NCBI GenBank assembly: GCA_024138015.1 | Contig: JAMXBB010000009.1 | Coordinates: forward strand, 8,470,863 to 8,534,862 | Reading direction: 5' to 3' | Origin: Lumnitzera littorea | Taxonomy: Eukaryota > Streptophyta > Magnoliopsida > Myrtales > Combretaceae | DNA length: 64,000 nucleotides | Shown: positions 58,205 through 64,000 of the stretch, piece after piece | Position numbering within the stretch: the first letter of the stretch is position 1 | Layout: every line of letters begins with the position of its first letter | Notes under the pieces: generated by a model | Seen by the model: only the letters and a program-made list of their open reading frames with translations | The model's database searches: none | Told to the model about the DNA's origin: nothing | Translations under genes and position numbers: made by a program

Positions 58205-60869
58205 TGTAGACATCCCCTTTTTGCCTGTTTATTTTTTTATTTTTATTTTTATTTTTATTTTTATTTATTTTGGGCTAGGTATAAAAAAATATATAAAAAA
58301 ATTGAAAAATTAGAAAAAGCATAAAAAATTGAAAAACAAAAAAGCGTGTTAAAAGTATTAAGTCGAGTCAATCAGTTGTTTAAGGTCGGATTAGGTAATA
58401 ATGAAATATATATGCAATTTAATAAATTTTGTGTCTTTAAAAAATTAGGCTTCATGAGAAAATATTTTTGAAAGTCTAGTAAAATTTGGGTTTTATTGAA
58501 CTTAAAATTTAAAATACTAATAATTGGACAAATCAAAATAAAACTCGAAATTTCCATTAGCACGTATATTTTTTTAATTTAATTGTTTTGGACATGTGTG
58601 GATAATTTTTTGAATAATTGGATCAAATTGGGTTTACCTTTGAAATTCCAAATTGAATGGGGCCTAGGTTCATAATCTTACGTGTTATTCTTGTGGATAG
58701 ATTTTTGAGAAATTGAACACAGCTTAGCTGAAAGGCATATATGCAGAGGAATTTTAAGTCATAGGTTCGATCTTCCCCAGTACATAAGGTGCTTATTTAT
58801 TTATTTTTACCTAAGCCTTAGTAACGTGCTACGCACGTGACTACCTTCTTCCTCGTCTAGACAACAACGGTAGAGAGGAGAGAGAGAGAAGAGAAAAACA
58901 TGCACCAAAGATTCGATTGAATTTAGGGTGAATTGATTGATTTTTATCAGTTTTTTTTTCAAATAAAATTATCTTAGATATATAGAATATTCAATTGGTT
59001 ATAAGGATTTACATTGAAAATTATAAAATCAAGGGTTTATCTCTCTAAGAAAGAAAAGAATTATTGAATTTGAGTTAATGATATCTAAGTGTGTATCGAA
59101 TGTGATTGACATGAAAAACATACACACATATAGAGAAATCAAATCTAGTCAAGAATCAACATAAAACATCTACGCCCAATGCATCCAAACCCATCTATGG
59201 GACAACAACCAACCCCAGTCAACACCCGTACGAACAACAATAAAGCTACCCCACTCGATTGCCATTTACAATTGATTACCTAAACCTTACCTGCGAATAG
59301 CCCCCATCGACTACCTTCTTTTATGTAGACTCACAATCGTGCGACTCCACACAGCATACAGTACAGCAACCACCAACCTTGACCCCTAACCTCTCGACTC
59401 TACCCATCCTTACTCAACTAACCTGCTCATTAATTCAAATTTTTGAATTAATTCAATTTTAAGGCTTTCTAAGTTAAAACAAGGATCAAACACTATAAAT
59501 TAGGGCTTAGAGATCACATTTCAAACACACCTAGGCTTTGAAACATTCAAGATAAATTAGAATCAGAGCTCTCTCTCTCTCTAACCTACCCCCTTTCTCT
59601 CTAGGAATCTAACATTCATAACTACTTTTGAAGAAAACCACCACTATGGTTGAACTCATGGTGGTCAAGAATCCCTAGTTGAACCTTTAGCCAAACCGCT
59701 AGCTTATCACTAGCGATTATCTTCGTCCATCGGCCACCACTATCGCTAGCGGTCGAGTGCAAACAACCACCAAACCACTACTGTAGCCTATGACATCAAG
59801 TCTATCCCCATATTCACTAGTAAGAAACTCATAAAACTCTTCTTCCCTGTCTAATTTGGTGTCCAGAGTATCCGGAAGCATACATCGCCATGGTTGCTGT
59901 TGGAGAAGACCTAGCGACTTGAGTCGACTGAGCCAACTTGAGTTAACTTAGGTTGTTTTTTTTTTTTAATTATTATTATTTTATTTATTACTCATGTATT
60001 TGTAAAATGTAAAAAAAAAAAAAAAACCGAAAAAAAGAGAGAAAAATAAAAAAAAAAGGGAATGAAAAATGGACATATTAGTTTGTTTTCTATTCCAATT
60101 AAGACTTAGAATTATAAAATAAAATAAATAGATTAATAAATAAATCGAATTTTATCACTTAGAAAATAGTTTTCCAATAAAGATAAAACAAAATTGACCT
60201 TTTCCAAAATTAAGGTTTTTTTTTTTTTAATTTTCAAAATAAATAGACTTTAGGACCCTTTAGAAAATTTCATTAACCACATCGAATCAAGTAAGAAACG
60301 TAAACCCGATCATTTTCTTAAATTAAAACGAATCCAAACTACTAATATTTTCGAATAGAACTATATATGTTTAATCCCGAATTTTAAGTACATAGACATT
60401 TATGGGGCGATCCTAAAAAATGAAAATACCCATTTTCTCCACTTTAGTTTAAATTGTTCAAATTTGTTAATTGATGATTAAACTTTGTTTCATAGGGTAG
60501 TTCTTTTTTTTTTTTTTTTTGCCTAAAAAAGGTGATTTTTAAGATTAAATCTAAATTTGGAAAGTTAATGGTACTGTGAAGGTTTAAAAAGCTTAATCCC
60601 TAGACTCAATTTTTGGTTTTTAAAACCATTTATAAATTTGGTTTTATCGAAAAGATTAATAGCTAAATTATAACTAATTTGATTGGTTATAATTTAACTC
60701 TCTTTCTCAACTTAGGTCAGATGGCAACTTCAAAATATTTTAAAAGTTAAAAGAATCGGTTTTCTTTAAACCTTAGTTAAGGGTTAATATTAAACGAGTA
60801 GAGTTTAATATTGATTAGTTTAAAAAAAATTTATTCATAAAAATTGGGAGAAAAAACCAGGCTTGATAA
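58205..60869 (+). repeat. 2.7-kb TGTAGACATC element, sister of 7762-13797
   Basis: The left end TGTAGACATCCCC and right end AACCAGGCTTGATA match those of the 6-kb copy, as do the CT-rich block with GAGCTCTCTC (about 59565), the T/A-rich block (59950-60050) and the stretch from 60190, including GGTCAGATGGCAACTTC (about 60716). No coding domain. It is probably a solo LTR or a deleted element of a family with very long LTRs. The target duplication is not clear. Confidence 0.65.
58725..58774 (+). promoter_or_regulatory. tRNA-like A/B box pair
   Basis: TAGCTGAAAGG (58725-58735) and GGTTCGATCTT (58764-58774) fit RNA polymerase III box A and box B with tRNA-like spacing. The sister copy has TGGCCTAATGG (8124-8134) and GGGTAGAATCT (8178-8188) at a similar place. 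No tRNA cloverleaf can be folded by eye. Confidence 0.4.
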
Positions 60870-61180
60870 TAATTATTGAATTATATAATCTTATAAATCT
60901 TTTGTTCCTATTTTAATAGACTTTGTAACTCTTGTACTGAATATGATGTTTATTTTGTTTATTTTTTAAAATATCATGCTTATTCCCCTATATATCTCTA
61001 CAATGTAATTATTACAAAATGAATATCGGTACCTTGTACAATTTACTAGGTACAGGGTGGTTCTACACAGCCATAGGATAATGTACATGTAACAAAGTTT
61101 CAAAACTTATAACACCAAGGTTAGGTACAAGTAGGCCCAATACCATACCTACTCTGTACATGCTCACCCTTAGCCATGAC

Positions 61181-61995
61181 AACTTAGTAAATAATAGAGT
61201 CAACAAGTTTATAGGTCAAGGATGGTTAGGTCGGATCATCGGCTAGATCAGGTTGGTGTACACACTTCATGTGTGCGAGCAACTGGGGAAGAGAAGCTAT
61301 GTCTATGAGGCTTGATCACGGTGTCTTCAGCTGTCATTAAAGGTAGTAGAGGCATTGGCTGAGACCTTTGGATGGTAAAAAAGATGATTATGATGGTGAT
61401 TTCAACTTAGATAGCATGGTAGGTGGAGTTTTGCATAACCCTGAGGCTACTGATTTGCATAGCTTTGATTTGGGCTTTCCTTATTGATTCTAAAAAGAAA
61501 TGGTTTTTGCTTTCTTGATCTTTTGACACTCAAAAACTTAAATATCAACTCACTTTCTCTTAATTTTCCTTAAATTAGACCAGTTTTTAGAGAGAGAAAA
61601 TCACTTGCGAGTTATGGGTTTAGTGAGAGAGATTGATGTGTTAAGTCTGATTCTGATGATTTAGAGAAAAATTAAATTCTTTTTATGATTATCTTTTAAT
61701 GTTCAATATCTATCTTCATATAATCAAAACACACAACATTCAAGCCCCTATCCTTAACTAATTTTTAATTTGTTCTTATTACTTTTGATGCAAATACGTG
61801 AAATTTTGAGTAGATTCATAGGAAAATTTTATAGAAACGAAACAATTCGGTTCTAATTCATTAAAAATCTCCTTTTTCGTTTCTCTCTCTCTCTCTCTTT
61901 CTTCTCTGTTTGTCTATCCTTGCTTGCATTAGGAGATGCTGCTCGTGTGATGTGTGTAGCTCTTCGTCCTCCATGCACTAGTGTGAGATTGCACG
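61181..61995. other. Intergenic DNA
   Basis: No gene supported. A GC-richer stretch at 61200-61480 and a CT microsatellite at about 61881-61900 stand out. The rest is AT-rich. Confidence 0.5.
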
Positions 61996-62298
61996 TAGAG
62001 GCATGCAAGCGGGTTAAACAGGCCAACCTAGCTCAGCTTACTTTGGCTCACTTTTAAACAAGTTAAAAAACCTCAATCCTAACCTGTTTAAAAAGCTAGT
62101 TAAATGGGCTGGCCTATAAGTTAAATGTGTAACTATATTAAACAAGTCGGCTCAAACTAATCCATTTTGGCTCGTAAGTTAAATGGGTGGGGCTAATTTG
62201 ACTCACTTTTAAATGGGAAAAAAACTTTGGCTTAAACTTGTTTAAAAAGTAGGTTGAATGGGTTGACTCGTGAGTCAAATGCCACTTGCATATCTCTA
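61996..62298. mobile_element. 303-bp hAT-like MITE
   Basis: Ends TAGAGGCATGCAAGCGG and CCACTTGCATATCTCTA form a 17-bp inverted repeat with three mismatches. TGCAC occurs just outside both ends, a possible remnant of the target duplication. The interior repeats words such as AAGTTAAATGGG and GGCTCACTTTTAAA. No coding capacity. Confidence 0.75.
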
Positions 62299-62345
62299 CT
62301 CTGCACGCACCTACTGTAAAATCACCTTTTTTAGATTAAATGTCA

Positions 62346-62386
62346 TGATATATATATATATATATATGTAGAGAGAGAGAGAGAGT
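62346..62386. repeat. Compound TA/GA microsatellite
   Basis: TA repeats to about 62366 run into GA repeats from about 62370 to 62385. A second short GA run lies near 62481-62495. Confidence 0.9.
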
Positions 62387-63965
62387 ATTAGTTGCCAGAT
62401 GAGCATTAGTAAAAAAAAATCACAGTTGCACGATGGAATCACGAGCATATTTATCCAACCTTGATGGACATCGAAAAATTGAGAGAGAGAGAGAGATTGA
62501 TGAAGAAGATAGTCTAGGTTCATCAGATTTTCTATTTATGATGGAAGAGGGTTTTTTATTTTTTTTCTTTTGCTTAACTTGGTTTAGTTAAAGGTCTGTT
62601 TTGGAATAAAAAAAAAAAAAACAAAGAAGGGATTGGAATCATCATTCTAAAGTAAAAGTAAGGAATATTGATTACAAGATCCTAAGTAATGGTAATTTCA
62701 TCGAATTCTCGTTACGGAGCAAAAAAAAAAAAAAAAAAAAATGAACTAAATGATGTAATAAAAATAAAGTAAGGATTAAACGGGCCCTTAATAAACTAAC
62801 AAACCTAATAAAACTGATAAGCTGAAACTAATAAATTTAATAAATAAAATAAAATAATTAAATGAATAATTAACAATTTTTTAATCTTTTTTTTTTCATT
62901 TTTCTTAATTTTTATTCTTTTAAACCTATCAAAAGATGTAATAAAGGGAAGTAAAAATGAGATGTTTACACTTAGTATCTAAATATATGAATAATTCAAT
63001 AATCATCATAAATAAACATAAAATACAACCTATTTCTACATAACTATCATCCAAACTAATGACTAAAAATAACTCATCTCTGTAAAATCACTACCCAAAA
63101 TAAATACACAAATACCTATCTCCACATATAGTTTTTTAATCTATTTAACTAAAATTTATATAAAACACCAAGTACCCCAATTTATTTTAGTATTATAGAT
63201 AACGCCCCTATTTAATGGGGGAAAAAACGACCTCCACAGACGAGAACCATGAAACCTTTTAGTTATCTAATTTCTTTTTTTTTTTCTTCTTTTTCTCTTC
63301 AACCCCAAAATGACTTGGTTTAATTTAGTTAGACCGGCGAATCATTTCACTCCGCCGATGTTCCCTGTCAATGATTATTTCATTATTTAAATGGATTTTG
63401 TCCCCAAGAAAGATAATAAAGATATTTCAGTTCGAAAAATAGCAATTTCCTAATCCATGTTGTTCTTATTAGTACACTGTACACATTGACGGAATGAGAG
63501 GTTTTCCACAGGTGGCTTTGTCTTACATAATAACAACAACAAAACAACGTTATGACACAATTGTTTTGGTTAAAGTGGTAACACGTAATTATGGCATTAA
63601 ATAATTCTAACTCTTCAAATTTTTTAATTTTTCGATAAACAAAATTTTTTATTGTTTATTCCATACTGAATTAATATATGAATTGGATTCTTGTATTGAT
63701 ATACGTTTAGGAGAGACTATCTATCCTAGATTAATTGATTCATTCAAATCTGATTTATTTTATTAGTAGATTACTGCTCATTCCACTAAGTTATAATAAC
63801 TTTGTGGGAGAAGTTTTTTCAAATTTGAAAATCTACAACCGTCCTTCAATCAACAAATCATCTTTAGATCTAAGTTTTTTCCATAATCGTTATTTTTATT
63901 TTAATCTTGTTTGTCATCTTTATATGGGGTTTTTCCAACGAGAATTCTAGGTTCCACTCTAGAGT

Positions 63966-63967
<2 letters not shown>
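62387..63967. other. Intergenic AT-rich DNA
   Basis: Poly-A (62720-62741) and poly-T runs, no supported gene. 63200-63560 is slightly less AT-rich. The 71-codon open frame at 63735 is AT-rich with no recognised domain. Confidence 0.5.

Positions 63968-63999
<32 letters not shown>
63968..63999. repeat. AT microsatellite at window end
   Basis: About 16 AT units ending one base before the window edge. Confidence 0.95.

Positions 64000-64000
<1 letters not shown>

Larger units (their letters stand above)
58071..61172. mobile_element. Non-autonomous hAT element hosting an LTR-like insertion
   Basis: Starts TAGAGGTGAGC and ends GCTCACCCTTA, inverted ends agreeing at 9 of 11 bases. Flanks GCCACAAC (58063-58070) and GCCATGAC (61173-61180) fit an 8-bp target duplication with two changes. 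58071-58204 matches 52272-52400 and 61020-61172 matches 57280-57462, so it belongs with the larger hAT copy. Without the insertion 58205-60869 it is about 440 bp and has no transposase. Confidence 0.75.

Noticed and set aside
1..64000. CRISPR arrays, bacterial operons, phage genes
   Set aside because: The window is plant nuclear DNA. No regularly spaced repeats or prokaryotic gene organisation were seen.

Overview
The window is plant nuclear DNA, strongly AT-rich, and probably from an angiosperm (most likely a eudicot; the species cannot be named from this sequence). This rests on the kinds of transposable elements present: Ty1/copia, Ty3/gypsy of Tat and CRM-like type, a Cassandra TRIM with 5S-rRNA-like LTRs, a plant L1-type LINE, and a RICESLEEPER-like hAT transposon. 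I found no intact gene. Every recognisable coding segment is a decayed transposon gene with stops and frameshifts. I saw no host protein-coding gene, rRNA or tRNA gene, or CRISPR array.

Layout. 1-3803: the tail of a minus-strand non-autonomous LTR element carrying only a gag-like ORF (TR-GAG type), with its LTR at 2543-3803. It sits inside the integrase of a minus-strand Tat-type gypsy element (3804-16255). That Tat element is also split in RNase H by a solo LTR (4721-5983) and in the protease by a 6-kb element beginning TGTAGACACC (7762-13797). A related 2.7-kb copy of the latter lies at 58205-60869. 16256-25445 is AT-rich intergenic DNA with MITE-like and LTR-like fragments.

25446-41192 is a multi-level nest. 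A plus-strand copia element (252-256 bp LTRs, TSD TATAT) was invaded within RNase H by a 10.6-kb minus-strand CRM-like gypsy element (TSD ATGTT). That gypsy element was in turn hit by an internally deleted LTR element (30514-32091, in its 3' LTR), by a Cassandra TRIM in pol (33653-35181) whose own LTR holds a solo LTR (33860-34822), and by a solo LTR of its own family in the protease (37114-37939).

41193-46500 holds MITE-like copies, two GC-richer stretches that look low-copy or promoter-like, and a Tat-type LTR fragment. 46494-50345 is a 5'-truncated LINE on the minus strand whose RNase H is split by a solo Sirevirus-like LTR (47073-48881). 52272-57462 is a hAT element with 8-bp TSD-like flanks and a degenerate minus-strand transposase. 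58071-61172 is a related non-autonomous hAT copy hosting the 58205-60869 insertion. 61173-64000 holds a 303-bp MITE and microsatellites.

The parts do not act as a pathway. The record here is an order of insertions, which can be read because host frames resume on either side of several inserts and target-site duplications survive.
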